In this document: in pieces, positions 9,368-18,862 of the stretch
How positions within the stretch are numbered: position 1 is the first letter of the stretch
How the letters are laid out: each line of letters opens with the position of its first letter
NCBI GenBank assembly: GCA_022600575.1
Contig: JAHZKF010000066.1
Coordinates: 1-64,000 of the forward strand
Source of the DNA: Gammaproteobacteria bacterium
GTDB lineage: Bacteria > Pseudomonadota > Gammaproteobacteria > Legionellales > Legionellaceae
DNA: 64,000 nt
Direction: 5' to 3'
The notes under the pieces: model-generated
Database searches by the model: none
Told to the model about the DNA's origin: nothing
The model's input: the letters and a program-made list of their open reading frames with translations, nothing else
Made by a program: the position numbers and the translations under genes

Positions 9368-10096
9368 ATGGCTATACATCCAACTGCAATTATTTCAGAT
9401 AAGGCAGAGATAGGGGAACGGACTGAAATTGGACCTTATGCTGTTATTGGGCAAGTAAAAATTGGGAGTGGTAGCATCATTCATCCACATGTAGTGATGG
9501 CGGATGGGGTTGAAATAGGTGAAGGCGTTGAGATTTTCCCTGGAACTTTTTTAGGAAAAGAACCAAAAGGGGCAGGTGCCTTAGCACGGACTCCGGAATT
9601 TGAACGAAAAGTTAAAATTGGTAATGAATGCTCAATTGGCCCAAATGCTGTTGTTTTTTATGATGTTGAAATTGGGAGTAATACCCTATTAGGAGATGGC
9701 GCATCAATTCGGGAAAAGTGTAAAGTTGGTTCAAAGTGTATTGTAAGTCGATATGTTACGGTTAATTATGAAGCAACAATTGGCGATTATACAAAAATCA
9801 TGGATTCGTCCCATATCACAGGTCGAGCGGTTATTGGAGACAATGTATTTATCAGTATATTTGTTGGCACAACCAATGATAATTTTGTACGAAGTGGATA
9901 TGGTGCTCATATAAAAGGGCCTATTATTGAGGATGATGTTGTTATTGGTGCAGGTGCTACATTGTTGCCAGGCATTAGGCTCGAGAAGGCGTGTACTGTA
10001 GGCGCAGGCGCCGTTGTCACAAAATCTGTAAAAGCAGGTATGGTTGTTACCGGCGTTCCTGCACATCCTATTAGAGAAAGGCAGCTTGCAGAATGA
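9368..10096 (+). CDS. Sugar N-acyltransferase, left-handed beta-helix (FdtC/QdtC-like)
   Basis: This is a 242-residue hexapeptide-repeat acyltransferase. It opens with [27 protein letters not shown] and has repeated I-G hexads throughout, then a C-terminal [11 protein letters not shown]. In the ketoisomerase-acyltransferase-aminotransferase arrangement, this enzyme acylates the 3-amino group of dTDP-3-amino-3,6-dideoxyhexose (usually with acetyl-CoA) to give Fuc3NAc or Qui3NAc. ATG 9368 is preferred over the in-frame ATG 9350 because GGGAGG at 9352-9357 lies at good spacing. It overlaps the next gene by four bases (ATGA). Its opening also resembles LpxA, but the context argues for the dTDP-sugar role. 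Confidence 0.82.
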   Translation: MAIHPTAIISDKAEIGERTEIGPYAVIGQVKIGSGSIIHPHVVMADGVEIGEGVEIFPGTFLGKEPKGAGALARTPEFERKVKIGNECSIGPNAVVFYDVEIGSNTLLGDGASIREKCKVGSKCIVSRYVTVNYEATIGDYTKIMDSSHITGRAVIGDNVFISIFVGTTNDNFVRSGYGAHIKGPIIEDDVVIGAGATLLPGIRLEKACTVGAGAVVTKSVKAGMVVTGVPAHPIRERQLAE

Positions 10097-11196
10097 TAGA
10101 TTTTCTGAACCTAAAAGATATTAATGCGTTACACCGTCAAGCATTAATAGATGCTTGCACAAGAGTTATTGATTCAGGTTGGTATGTTCAGGGGGCTGAA
10201 GTTCAAGCTTTTGAGGAAGCGTTCGCGCAATATTGTGGTGTGCGTCATTGTATAGGTGTTGCTAATGGTTTAGATGCGCTCACACTCATATTGCGTGCGT
10301 GGAAGGTCTTAGGCAAGTTGCAGGATGGCGATGAAGTGATTGTCCCTGCAAATACTTATATTGCAAGTATCTTGGCCATTACAGAAAATAGATTGAAACC
10401 CATATTAATCGAGCCAGATATCACGACTTTTAACCTTTGTCCCGATACAGTAGAAAAAGCAATAACAGACAAAACGCGCGTAATATTACCAGTCCATCTT
10501 TATGGGCGTTTAGTCAATATGCCAAAATTGATGACATTGGCTGAAAAATATAATTTATTAGTGCTAGAAGATGCGGCACAAGTGCATGGCGCAAGTTTTC
10601 AAGGGCAAAAAGCCGGAAGTTTTGGTCATGCAAGTGGGTTTAGTTTTTATCCAGGTAAAAATTTAGGAGCTTTGGGTGATGCTGGGGCTGTTGTGAGTAA
10701 TGATAGTCAATTGGCAGAGACCATTCGTACGCTAGCGAATTATGGAAGCCAAGCAAAATATCAAAATATTCATCAAGGCGTGAATAGTCGTCTGGATGAA
10801 ATTCAAGCGGCAATGCTGCGAGTGAAATTACAAACGTTGGATGACGATACGCTACGAAGACGACAAGTTGCAAAAATGTATTTAGAAGGCGTAACACATC
10901 CTCTCATTCAATTACCCGTGTGTGAGCTTCAGGAAGCACATGTTTGGCATCTATTCGTAGTTCGTTGTGCCGAGCGTGATGGATTAAAAAAACATTTGGA
11001 TGAACATGGTGTGCAAACATTAATTCATTATCCGATTCCTCCACATCAGCAAGGTGCTTATGGTGACTGGAATGATCATTGCTTTCCGATTACTGAGCAG
11101 ATTCATCGTGAGGTTTTAAGTTTACCAATGAGTCAAAGAATTACTGATGAAGAAGTTTGCAAAGTGATTGAAGTTGTAAATGCATTTGAGGTTTAA
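10093..11196 (+). CDS. DegT/DnrJ/EryC1 sugar aminotransferase (FdtB/QdtB type)
   Basis: This is a PLP-dependent aminotransferase of 367 residues that should aminate C3 of the dTDP-3-keto-6-deoxyhexose made by the upstream ketoisomerase. Family features include [19 protein letters not shown] near residue 30, [17 protein letters not shown] and the PLP lysine in [12 protein letters not shown] at about residue 187. It is translationally coupled to the acyltransferase (ATGA overlap) and its TAA overlaps the next gene start. With rmlA, rmlB, the ketoisomerase and the acyltransferase this completes a dTDP-3-acylamino-3,6-dideoxyhexose pathway. Confidence 0.92.
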   Translation: MIDFLNLKDINALHRQALIDACTRVIDSGWYVQGAEVQAFEEAFAQYCGVRHCIGVANGLDALTLILRAWKVLGKLQDGDEVIVPANTYIASILAITENRLKPILIEPDITTFNLCPDTVEKAITDKTRVILPVHLYGRLVNMPKLMTLAEKYNLLVLEDAAQVHGASFQGQKAGSFGHASGFSFYPGKNLGALGDAGAVVSNDSQLAETIRTLANYGSQAKYQNIHQGVNSRLDEIQAAMLRVKLQTLDDDTLRRRQVAKMYLEGVTHPLIQLPVCELQEAHVWHLFVVRCAERDGLKKHLDEHGVQTLIHYPIPPHQQGAYGDWNDHCFPITEQIHREVLSLPMSQRITDEEVCKVIEVVNAFEV

Positions 11197-12368
11197 TGAT
11201 GAAAAATGTTCTTTTTTTGGATAGAAATTTGACGGTGAATGGGACATCGGTTTATTACAAAAATCTAACCAAATCATTGTCTGGAGCAATTAAAATTTAC
11301 TTTTTTCCATTTAAAAGACAAGCTTTTTATAAAGAGATAACAGCAATAGCAAATGTCATTCGGTGGATACCTTTTTTCACACGACAATATCAGATTGATA
11401 CAATTTATGTTTGTACTGCTGAAATGTTTATATTAGCACTTTTTTTCAAGAAATATTTTTTCAAAAAAGCGCAAATCGTTTATTCAATTTTTCACCCAAG
11501 ACAAAACTTTTTTGAACCCAATATATTTGGTGGTGTATATAAAAAAATAATACATCAGAAAATGCTGGAATGTCCTGATGTATTTGTGTTTTATAATGCG
11601 GCGACAAGGCAACGTCATATCGAGCATTATCAATTAGAATTAAAGGAATCAAGGATATTTCCAGTCTTGGTAGAATCATTGGTGGCGCCAAGAGAACAGT
11701 CTACTCAGCTGAAAAAGGCTGACAAGGTATTAAGAATTGTTTCTTTAGGACGATTGGTTGATTTTAAGTATTACCATGAAGCTGTGATTGAAGCTATTTT
11801 AGCGATTAAATCAGAGAGAAAAATAGCCATTGAATATCATATTTATGGTGATGGGCACTTGCGGCATCGGTTGGAGCAATTGATAAAGCGGGAGCATGCT
11901 TCATCATTTGTGTTTTTACATGGACATTTGGGGAACGAAAAGTTATACGAATGTCTAACTTCTGCTGATATTTTTATTGGCATGGGAACGTCATTAATGT
12001 ATGCCGCAAGTCTTGGTGTGCCTTCAATTATGGCGATAGAATCTTCTGAGTTTACATATGGCTTTTTTACCGATGATATTGCTGGATATGAATGTGGTGA
12101 AGATATTGCAGGGATTGAAAGAACAAGTTACTTGAATACAATAAAAGCATTCATTGATTATGGAAATGAAGAGCGAATACAACTGAAAAATAAAACACTT
12201 GCAAAGGGTAAGCAATTTTTGCTTGAAGATAATCTAGATGACTTTTTAAATGTATTGGGTCAGTCGAATAAGAATAAAGTAACAGGTCTATCATGGCCCG
12301 TTTTTTTAATGGTATTGGTTGCCAAAGTAGGCGTTAAGTTGTTGCCTAAAAAGGTTGGAGATAAATAA
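11196..12368 (+). CDS. Glycosyltransferase, GT4-like
   Basis: This 390-residue protein has a GT-B organisation. The C-terminal half shows the GT4 donor-site pattern: LRIVSLGRLVDFKYYHEAVIEA, IEYHIYGDGHLRHRLEQLI and HGHLGNEKLYECLTSADIFIGMG. The N-terminal half is lysine- and phenylalanine-rich and contains amphipathic stretches (ALFFKKYFFKKAQIVYSIF) that could attach it to the inner membrane. The start overlaps the aminotransferase stop (TAATG); a second ATG follows immediately at 11199. It may transfer the dTDP-amino sugar or the GalA produced by the flanking genes. The C-terminal helix (FLMVLVAKVGVKLLPKK) is basic and amphipathic. Confidence 0.75.
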   Translation: MMKNVLFLDRNLTVNGTSVYYKNLTKSLSGAIKIYFFPFKRQAFYKEITAIANVIRWIPFFTRQYQIDTIYVCTAEMFILALFFKKYFFKKAQIVYSIFHPRQNFFEPNIFGGVYKKIIHQKMLECPDVFVFYNAATRQRHIEHYQLELKESRIFPVLVESLVAPREQSTQLKKADKVLRIVSLGRLVDFKYYHEAVIEAILAIKSERKIAIEYHIYGDGHLRHRLEQLIKREHASSFVFLHGHLGNEKLYECLTSADIFIGMGTSLMYAASLGVPSIMAIESSEFTYGFFTDDIAGYECGEDIAGIERTSYLNTIKAFIDYGNEERIQLKNKTLAKGKQFLLEDNLDDFLNVLGQSNKNKVTGLSWPVFLMVLVAKVGVKLLPKKVGDK

Positions 12369-12369
12369 C

Positions 12370-12415
12370 AATCTGTCTTCTTAGTTTCATGGTTGTGAAG
12401 ACAGATTCTAAGAAG
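12370..12415 (+). promoter_or_regulatory. Mutually exclusive stem pair upstream of galU
   Basis: AATCTGTCTTC (12370-12380) pairs perfectly over 11 bases with GAAGACAGATT (12397-12407). Alternatively CTTCTTAG (12377-12384) pairs over eight bases with CTAAGAAG (12408-12415). The two helices share bases 12377-12380, so only one can form completely. The pair fills most of the 66-base gap between the glycosyltransferase stop and the galU start. This is the geometry of an attenuator or translational switch, but no clear T-run follows and no regulator is known. Confidence 0.4.
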
Positions 12416-12434
12416 CAAAGAGACATTTTAAAAT

Positions 12435-13301
12435 ATGGATATTAGAAAAGCTGTTTTTCCAATTGCAGGGTTAGGGACACGTTTCTTGCCAGCGACAAAA
12501 GCCTCGCCCAAAGAAATGTTAGCTGTTGTTGACAAACCACTCATACAATATGCGGTGGAGGAAGCATATGCAGCGGGTATTCGACAAATGATTTTTATTA
12601 CAGGACGTGCTAAACGTTCAGTTGAAGATCATTTTGATGTTGCCTATGAATTAGAAGCCGAGCTTGCAGCAAGTCGTAAAGAAAACCTACTGACAGTCCT
12701 TGATTCTATTAAGCCTAAAGATATGGAATGTGTTTATATTCGTCAGCCAAAAGCACTAGGGCTTGGGCATGCAGTGTTGTGTGCAGAGAATGTCGTTGGG
12801 CAAGAGCCATTTGCTGTTTTATTAGCGGATGACTTAATGGTGGGGGATCCTCCAGTTTTAAGACAAATGATAGAGCAGTTTCAAGAAAAAAAATCATCAA
12901 TTCTTGCGATACAAGATATTCCTAGAATTCACAGCAATCGCTACGGTATTGTAGATGGCATTTCAGTGCATGAGAATTTATTAGAAGTGCAGCAGATTGT
13001 TGAAAAACCACTACCGGAAGCCGCACCTTCGACACTAGGTGTCGCCGGACGTTACATTTTGACGCCAGATATTTTCCATCATATCGCTGATTTAGCATAT
13101 GATACGGGTCATGAAATTCAACTAACAGATGCCATTGCGACATTAATGCAGCAAGAAAAAGTTTTTGCTTACAAGTATCGAGGTGTACGTTATGATTGTG
13201 GTAGTAAATTAGGGTTTCTTCAGGCATGCGTAGATTTAGGTGAGTCTCATGATGAAGTAGGCGAAGCATTTCGAGCTTGGCTAGAAGCGCGGGGTAGATA
13301 A
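12435..13301 (+). CDS. galU: UTP-glucose-1-phosphate uridylyltransferase
   Basis: GalU makes UDP-glucose from UTP and glucose 1-phosphate. The protein (288 residues) has the bacterial GalU signature AVFPIAGLGTRFLPATKASPKEMLA at 6-30, DKPLIQYAVEEA, QPKALGLGHAVLCA and VEKP. It starts a three-gene run with the epimerase and ugd (gaps of five bases and a four-base overlap) that supplies UDP-glucose, UDP-glucuronate and UDP-galacturonate. No strong Shine-Dalgarno is visible directly before the ATG, where AT-rich sequence follows the alternative stems described above. Confidence 0.95.
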   Translation: MDIRKAVFPIAGLGTRFLPATKASPKEMLAVVDKPLIQYAVEEAYAAGIRQMIFITGRAKRSVEDHFDVAYELEAELAASRKENLLTVLDSIKPKDMECVYIRQPKALGLGHAVLCAENVVGQEPFAVLLADDLMVGDPPVLRQMIEQFQEKKSSILAIQDIPRIHSNRYGIVDGISVHENLLEVQQIVEKPLPEAAPSTLGVAGRYILTPDIFHHIADLAYDTGHEIQLTDAIATLMQQEKVFAYKYRGVRYDCGSKLGFLQACVDLGESHDEVGEAFRAWLEARGR

Positions 13302-13306
13302 GATCA

Positions 13307-14314
13307 ATGAAGATATTGGTAACAGGATGTGCTGGTTTTATTGGTATGCATACCGCTATGCAATTATTAACACAAGGTATCCACGTAGTAGGAATTGATA
13401 ATCTCAATGACTATTATGACCCCAGCTTAAAAGAAGACAGGTTAAAACATTTATTGTCAAATGAACATTTCAAGTTTTATCAAGGTGATATTGCTGATAG
13501 ACATTTGGTGATGGAAGTTTTTCAGCAAGAAAAGCCTGAGAGGATTATTCATTTAGCTGCACAAGCGGGTGTACGTTATTCTCTGGAAAACCCCTACGCT
13601 TATATCGATTCAAATATACAGGGTTTCATCAACATTCTTGAGGGGTGTCGTCAAAATGTAGTAGAGCATTTGGTTTATGCGAGCAGTTCGAGCGTTTATG
13701 GCGCGAATACTAAACTACCTTTTCATGAATCACATTCCACAGCTCATCCTGTTAGTTTGTATGCTGCGACAAAGAAAGCTAACGAATTAATGGCTCATAC
13801 CTATAGTCATCTTTATCAAATTCCTACTACAGGATTACGCTTTTTTACTGTTTATGGTCCCTGGGGTCGTCCGGATATGGCCTTTTTTAAATTTACGCGA
13901 GCGATGCTGTCAGGAGAGACCATTGAAATATATAATCATGGAGAAATGGTTCGAGATTTCACTTATATTGATGACATTGTTGAAGGCATTATTCAAGTTG
14001 CCAACCAACCACCTGTTCCTCATCCCGAATTTGATACGATGAATCCAGATCCTGCCATCAGTAATTGTCCGTATCGTATTTTCAATATTGGTAATAATTC
14101 TTCTGTACAGTTAATGGATTATATAAGTGCATTGGAAACAACTTTAGGTGTGAATGCTAAAAAGCGTTTTTTACCTATGCAGAAAGGAGATGTAACAGCA
14201 ACGATGGCAAATGTAGATGCGCTTTATGAGCACACGGGGTTTAAACCGCAAACATCAATTGTTACCGGCATAACTAAATTTGTAGATTGGTATAGGAGTT
14301 ATTATCATTTATGA
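13307..14314 (+). CDS. UDP-glucuronate 4-epimerase
   Basis: This extended SDR of 335 residues interconverts UDP-glucuronate and UDP-galacturonate. It has GCAGFIG at 8-14, [15 protein letters not shown] (the signature that separates UDP-glucuronate epimerases from GalE), [18 protein letters not shown], the catalytic YAATKKANE near 152-156, and [14 protein letters not shown]. Its substrate is produced by the immediately following ugd gene, whose ATG overlaps its stop. Together they provide UDP-GalA for a uronic-acid-containing glycan. Confidence 0.92.
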   Translation: MKILVTGCAGFIGMHTAMQLLTQGIHVVGIDNLNDYYDPSLKEDRLKHLLSNEHFKFYQGDIADRHLVMEVFQQEKPERIIHLAAQAGVRYSLENPYAYIDSNIQGFINILEGCRQNVVEHLVYASSSSVYGANTKLPFHESHSTAHPVSLYAATKKANELMAHTYSHLYQIPTTGLRFFTVYGPWGRPDMAFFKFTRAMLSGETIEIYNHGEMVRDFTYIDDIVEGIIQVANQPPVPHPEFDTMNPDPAISNCPYRIFNIGNNSSVQLMDYISALETTLGVNAKKRFLPMQKGDVTATMANVDALYEHTGFKPQTSIVTGITKFVDWYRSYYHL

Positions 14315-15639
14315 AAGTGACAGTTTTTGGAACGGGGTATGTTGGGTTAGTACAGGGTGCAGTACTAGCAGATAATGGACATCAGGTTGTTTGTGTTGAT
14401 GTAGATGAAGCAAAAGTTGAGCAACTCAAACAAGGTGTCGTACCGATTTATGAGCCAGGACTTGAGACCATAGTTAAAGACAATATTTTGTCCGAACGAT
14501 TACAATTTACAACTGATCCTGCTTATGGTGTGCGATTTGGTCAAATACAATTTATTGCAGTTGGTACCCCATCCAAAGAGGATGGGGGTGCAGATTTAAC
14601 TTATGTGTTAAATGTTGCAGAGACTATCGCAACACATATGGATACGGACCAAGTTATTGTGAACAAGTCAACAGTACCGGTCGGAACTGCGGCACTTGTT
14701 CATCAGAAAATTGAATCGGTATTAAATGCGAGACAAGTTGGGTATGCATTTGATGTTGTTTCAAATCCAGAGTTCTTAAAAGAAGGTATGGCCGTTAGTG
14801 ATTGTCAGCGTCCAGACCGAATTGTTATTGGAACCAGTAGTAAGAAAGCAGAAACAATGCTTCGAGAATTATATGCACCATTTAATCGAAACCATGACAA
14901 GGTTATGGTGATGGATGCTTGTAGTGCTGAATTAACGAAATATGCTGCTAATTGTATGTTGGCAACCAAAATAAGCTTTATGAATGAAATTGCTATTTTG
15001 GCGGAAAATTTGGGTGCTGATATTGAGTCAATACGGCATGGAATTGGTAGTGATCATCGTATTGGTTATCATTTTATTTATCCTGGTATAGGTTATGGAG
15101 GCAGTTGTTTTCCTAAAGATATCCGCGCACTTATCAATATGGCGACTCAGTTAGATATTGATGCTAAGGTATTGAAGGCTGTTGAATTACGTAATCAAGA
15201 TCAAAAGTTATTGTTGTTTAGAAAAATGAGCCGTTATTTTTCAGGTAACTTAAAGAATAAAGTAATTGCGCTTTGGGGACTTTCTTTTAAGCCTAATACG
15301 GATGACATTCGAGAGGCGCCAAGCCTTGTATTAATTGATGCCCTGCTAGAGGCGGGGGCTGTTGTCCAGGCATATGATCCTGCTGCTATGAAAGAAATTA
15401 ATCGGCGGTATGGTTTAAATGACAGATTAATTCTAATGGATACCAAGGAGCAAGTGATAAAAGAAGCTGATGCTTTAGCTATTTTGACAGAATGGCATGA
15501 GTTTCGCTCTCCAGATTTCGAGTTAATTAAACGAGAACTTAAGCAACCCGTTCTATTTGATGGAAGAAACTTGTATGAGCAAGAATGGATGCGAAGTAAA
15601 GGATTTACCTACTTTTCGATTGGCAGAGGAATGCAGTAA
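14311..15639 (+). CDS. ugd: UDP-glucose 6-dehydrogenase
   Basis: Ugd oxidises UDP-glucose to UDP-glucuronate with two NAD+. The protein (442 residues, typical length) has the N-terminal Rossmann motif [12 protein letters not shown] at 7-18, [23 protein letters not shown], the catalytic cysteine in [11 protein letters not shown] at about residue 267, and the C-terminal [14 protein letters not shown]. It is coupled to the upstream epimerase by a four-base overlap (ATGA). Confidence 0.96.
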   Translation: MKVTVFGTGYVGLVQGAVLADNGHQVVCVDVDEAKVEQLKQGVVPIYEPGLETIVKDNILSERLQFTTDPAYGVRFGQIQFIAVGTPSKEDGGADLTYVLNVAETIATHMDTDQVIVNKSTVPVGTAALVHQKIESVLNARQVGYAFDVVSNPEFLKEGMAVSDCQRPDRIVIGTSSKKAETMLRELYAPFNRNHDKVMVMDACSAELTKYAANCMLATKISFMNEIAILAENLGADIESIRHGIGSDHRIGYHFIYPGIGYGGSCFPKDIRALINMATQLDIDAKVLKAVELRNQDQKLLLFRKMSRYFSGNLKNKVIALWGLSFKPNTDDIREAPSLVLIDALLEAGAVVQAYDPAAMKEINRRYGLNDRLILMDTKEQVIKEADALAILTEWHEFRSPDFELIKRELKQPVLFDGRNLYEQEWMRSKGFTYFSIGRGMQ

Positions 15640-15669
15640 GAACCAAGTCAAATTTTATAGGACAAAGTA

Positions 15670-16803
15670 ATGAAAATTTGCCATATTATTACAGGGTTAA
15701 ATGTCGGTGGCGCTGAATTAATGATGAAGCGTTTGATATTAGAATATAAGAAAGAGAAACCTGAGCAGTCACATGTCGTGATATCTTTAACGGCAGTTGG
15801 CAAAGTAGGTATTATGTTGCGAAACGCAGGGATAGAGGTATACGAAGTAAATGTCGTATCGATTACCTCGTTACCCAAAGCTTTATACCAACTGGTTAAG
15901 ATAATTCGTCGTGTGAAGCCTGATATTGTCCAGACATGGATGTATCATGCTGACTTTCTGGGAGGGTTGGCCGCTAAAATTGCAGGTTGTAAAAATATCA
16001 TTTGGGGCGTTAGAAATACTGATATATCAGCCTATAGTTCAAAGGCAACCCGCTTTTTATGTTACATATGCGCTTTTTTCTCACACATTATTCCAAAGCA
16101 TATTGTTTGCGTTGCTGAAGCAGCACGTGAGAAACACATTGCTATTGGATATAGCGCAAAGAAAATGCGCACTATCCGTAATGGATTTGATTTATCCGTT
16201 TTAAATGTACCTGATTCTGATGTTGAGCGTTTTAGAGAGGAACTTAACATTTCCAAGGACAAAATCTTGATTGGTGTTGTTGCGCGATACAACAGTCGAG
16301 AGAAGGACCCTGAGAACTTTGTGAAAGCTGCAGGTTTACTTGCGAAAGAATTTCCCCATGTATGTTTTATGATGGTAGGGAGAGACTGTGATAAGCATAA
16401 TAGAGAATTGACATCATGGATTGAACAAACAGGTCATGCTGAACGTTTTTTACTGTTGGGCGAACGTAAGGATATTCCATTATGTATGGCAGCGATGGAT
16501 ATATTTTGTTTGTCTTCACGAACAGAGGGAATCCCGAATGCACTTGGTGAGGCGATGGCTCTTGGTAAACTTTGTGTTGCAACTGATGTTGGGGATGCCA
16601 GAGTATTAGTTGGTGAATGCGGTATAGTTGTACCCAAAGAAAACTCACAAGCGTTGGCTGATGCGGTAAGAAAACTCATGAGTCTATTACCTCAAGAGCG
16701 AGTCGTGTTAGAAGAGAAGGCGCATCAACGAATAGCAGTAGAATTTAATATGAAAAGGGCTTGTGAGCGTTTTGATAAAGTGTATGGTGAATTGTTATGT
16801 TGA
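15670..16803 (+). CDS. Glycosyltransferase family 4
   Basis: This is a 377-residue GT4 enzyme. The N-terminal CHIITGLNVGGAELMMKRLI is the standard GT4 opening. The C-terminal domain contains IGVVARYNSREKDPENFVKAA, VGRDCDKHNRELTSWI and the EX7E-like nucleotide-sugar site in SSRTEGIPNALGEAMALG. It probably uses a UDP-sugar made by the preceding galU/epimerase/ugd genes and acts on the cytoplasmic face of the inner membrane, but specificity is not visible. The gene is followed by a 104-base gap with no clear regulatory element. Confidence 0.88.
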   Translation: MKICHIITGLNVGGAELMMKRLILEYKKEKPEQSHVVISLTAVGKVGIMLRNAGIEVYEVNVVSITSLPKALYQLVKIIRRVKPDIVQTWMYHADFLGGLAAKIAGCKNIIWGVRNTDISAYSSKATRFLCYICAFFSHIIPKHIVCVAEAAREKHIAIGYSAKKMRTIRNGFDLSVLNVPDSDVERFREELNISKDKILIGVVARYNSREKDPENFVKAAGLLAKEFPHVCFMMVGRDCDKHNRELTSWIEQTGHAERFLLLGERKDIPLCMAAMDIFCLSSRTEGIPNALGEAMALGKLCVATDVGDARVLVGECGIVVPKENSQALADAVRKLMSLLPQERVVLEEKAHQRIAVEFNMKRACERFDKVYGELLC

Positions 16804-16907
16804 TAAGCTTCATGATGGAGCTATTGAAGATACCCTGTATTTTGGAAGCATAATTAAGACTAAAGAAACATTGATTCTTGTAACCCTGTGTAGAATGGAT
16901 TGAATAT

Positions 16908-18857
16908 ATGTGTGGATTAGTAGGGTTTTTGGGTGGACAGTTTCAAGAAGATAGTGCGGTACCTATTTTAGAGAAAATGTCGGATATGCTCATTCATCGT
17001 GGCCCAGATGATGCTGGCGCATGGTTTGATGCTGAGGCTCAAGTAGGACTAGGTCACAGACGTTTATCTATTATAGATTTATCGTCTGCTGGTCACCAGC
17101 CGATGTCTTCCTCAAGTGGTCGTTATGTGCTTGTACTGAATGGTGAAATTTATAATTACAAACAATTACGTGAGATATTGAGTAAAAGCGGTTCTATCCA
17201 GTGGAAGGGGCATTCTGATACGGAAACGTTATTAGGCGGTTTTGATAGTTGGGGTATTCAAGCAACTATAGAGCGGGCCGTTGGAATGTTTGCCTTCGCA
17301 GTGTGGGATAAAAAAGAGCGTCGTTTAATTCTAGGTCGTGATAGATTAGGTGAAAAGCCACTGTTTTATGGGTGGCAACAAGGCAGTTTCTTATTTGCCT
17401 CGGGGCTAAAAGCAGTACAATCGCATCCTGCGTTTAAGGGGGTAGTCAATCGTGACGCACTGGCCTTATTGATGCGGCATAACACAATACCTGCCCCATA
17501 TTGTATTTGGCAAGGAATGCATAAATTAGAACCGGGTTGTTTGCTATCGGTATCACGTGATAACCCCGAGCCAGTTATTACGACTTATTGGTCTGGAAAA
17601 AAGGTGGTTGAAGAGGGCATCCGCTCCCCTTTTAAAGGCTCCGCAGAAGACGCTGTATCAGCTTTGGATAAGGTACTCTCTGAGTCTATTCGGATGCAAA
17701 TGGTTGCGGATGTTCCTGTTGGTGCATTTTTATCGGGTGGAGTGGACTCATCAACAGTTGTAGCATTGATGCAGGCACAATCTAGTAGGGCAGTACGTTC
17801 ATTCTCAATTGGATATCAAGAGGCACAATATAATGAAGCGGAACATGCCAAAGCAGTTGCAAAACATCTGGGAACAGAACATACCGAACTATATATCACG
17901 CCTAATGATGCTTTGTCCGTCATTCCAAAACTTGCTGATATTTATGATGAGCCTTTTTCTGACTCCTCTCAAATTCCAACATTTTTGGTTTCGCAACTGG
18001 CTAAACAACAAGTAACAGTCTCTTTATCTGGAGATGGAGGAGACGAGCTTTTTGGTGGATATAATCGGTATTTAATGGTTAATCAACTTTGGCGGATGCT
18101 ATCTAAGCTGCCATTAGGGTTACGACGTGTGACAGGGCGCGGTATTATGAGTGTTTCACCAGGCTCATGGAATCGTGTTTCTAAACCTCTGATGAAAGTA
18201 TTGCCTCGTCGGTTTGTCATGGCGAGTATGGGTGATAAGCTGCATAAAGGTGCAGCAGTATTGGCTTCGCAAAGCGTTCGACATCTATACCGAGGGATTG
18301 TATCTCATTGGCAAGATCCAGCGAGTGTTGTATTAGGTGCAACAGAGCCATCCACATTATTGACTGATATTCATACACAGACAAAGACACTTACAGACAT
18401 TGAATATATGATGGCACTCGATATGTTGACTTATCTGCCTGATGATATTTTAACGAAAGTTGATAGAGCCGCAATGGGGGTTTCTTTAGAAACACGCGTG
18501 CCATTGCTCGATCATCGCGTAGTTGAATTTGCTTGGTCGTTGCCATTGGAATATAAATTGCGGAATGGTGTTGGTAAATGGGCCTTACGAGAGGTCTTAT
18601 ATAAACATGTACCCAAACAATTGATCGAGCGACCTAAAATGGGGTTTGGAGTTCCTATTGATAGCTGGCTTCGGGGACCGCTTAAAGCATGGGCTGAAAC
18701 CTTATTGAACGAGAAACGTTTAAAAGAAGAAGGTTTTTTTGATGTTAATTTGGTTCGTAATAAATGGAAAGAACATTTAAGTGGCCGTTGTAATTGGCAG
18801 TATTTATTGTGGGATGTATTAATGTTCCAGCATTGGATGGAAAATAACCAGGGATAA
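16908..18857 (+). CDS. Asparagine synthase-like glutamine amidotransferase (glycan cluster type)
   Basis: This 649-residue AsnB-family protein has an N-terminal class II glutaminase domain, with the nucleophile Cys2 in MCGLVGF and HRGPDDAG near 25, and a C-terminal synthetase PP-loop LSGGVDSSTVVAL near 274-286 followed by SLSGDGGDELFGGY. All catalytic motifs are intact. The bulk E. coli AsnB is ~554 residues. The longer forms found in polysaccharide loci (WbpS-type) are thought to amidate uronic acids, turning carboxyl groups into carboxamides. Its position directly after the UDP-GalA genes makes uronamide formation the likely role; ordinary asparagine synthesis remains possible. Confidence 0.88.
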   Translation: MCGLVGFLGGQFQEDSAVPILEKMSDMLIHRGPDDAGAWFDAEAQVGLGHRRLSIIDLSSAGHQPMSSSSGRYVLVLNGEIYNYKQLREILSKSGSIQWKGHSDTETLLGGFDSWGIQATIERAVGMFAFAVWDKKERRLILGRDRLGEKPLFYGWQQGSFLFASGLKAVQSHPAFKGVVNRDALALLMRHNTIPAPYCIWQGMHKLEPGCLLSVSRDNPEPVITTYWSGKKVVEEGIRSPFKGSAEDAVSALDKVLSESIRMQMVADVPVGAFLSGGVDSSTVVALMQAQSSRAVRSFSIGYQEAQYNEAEHAKAVAKHLGTEHTELYITPNDALSVIPKLADIYDEPFSDSSQIPTFLVSQLAKQQVTVSLSGDGGDELFGGYNRYLMVNQLWRMLSKLPLGLRRVTGRGIMSVSPGSWNRVSKPLMKVLPRRFVMASMGDKLHKGAAVLASQSVRHLYRGIVSHWQDPASVVLGATEPSTLLTDIHTQTKTLTDIEYMMALDMLTYLPDDILTKVDRAAMGVSLETRVPLLDHRVVEFAWSLPLEYKLRNGVGKWALREVLYKHVPKQLIERPKMGFGVPIDSWLRGPLKAWAETLLNEKRLKEEGFFDVNLVRNKWKEHLSGRCNWQYLLWDVLMFQHWMENNQG

Positions 18858-18862
18858 TAAGA

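Noticed and set aside
12922..13407. 161-residue open frame on the - strand
   Set aside because: It spans the galU-epimerase junction antisense to two well-supported enzymes and has no ribosome-binding site or domain.
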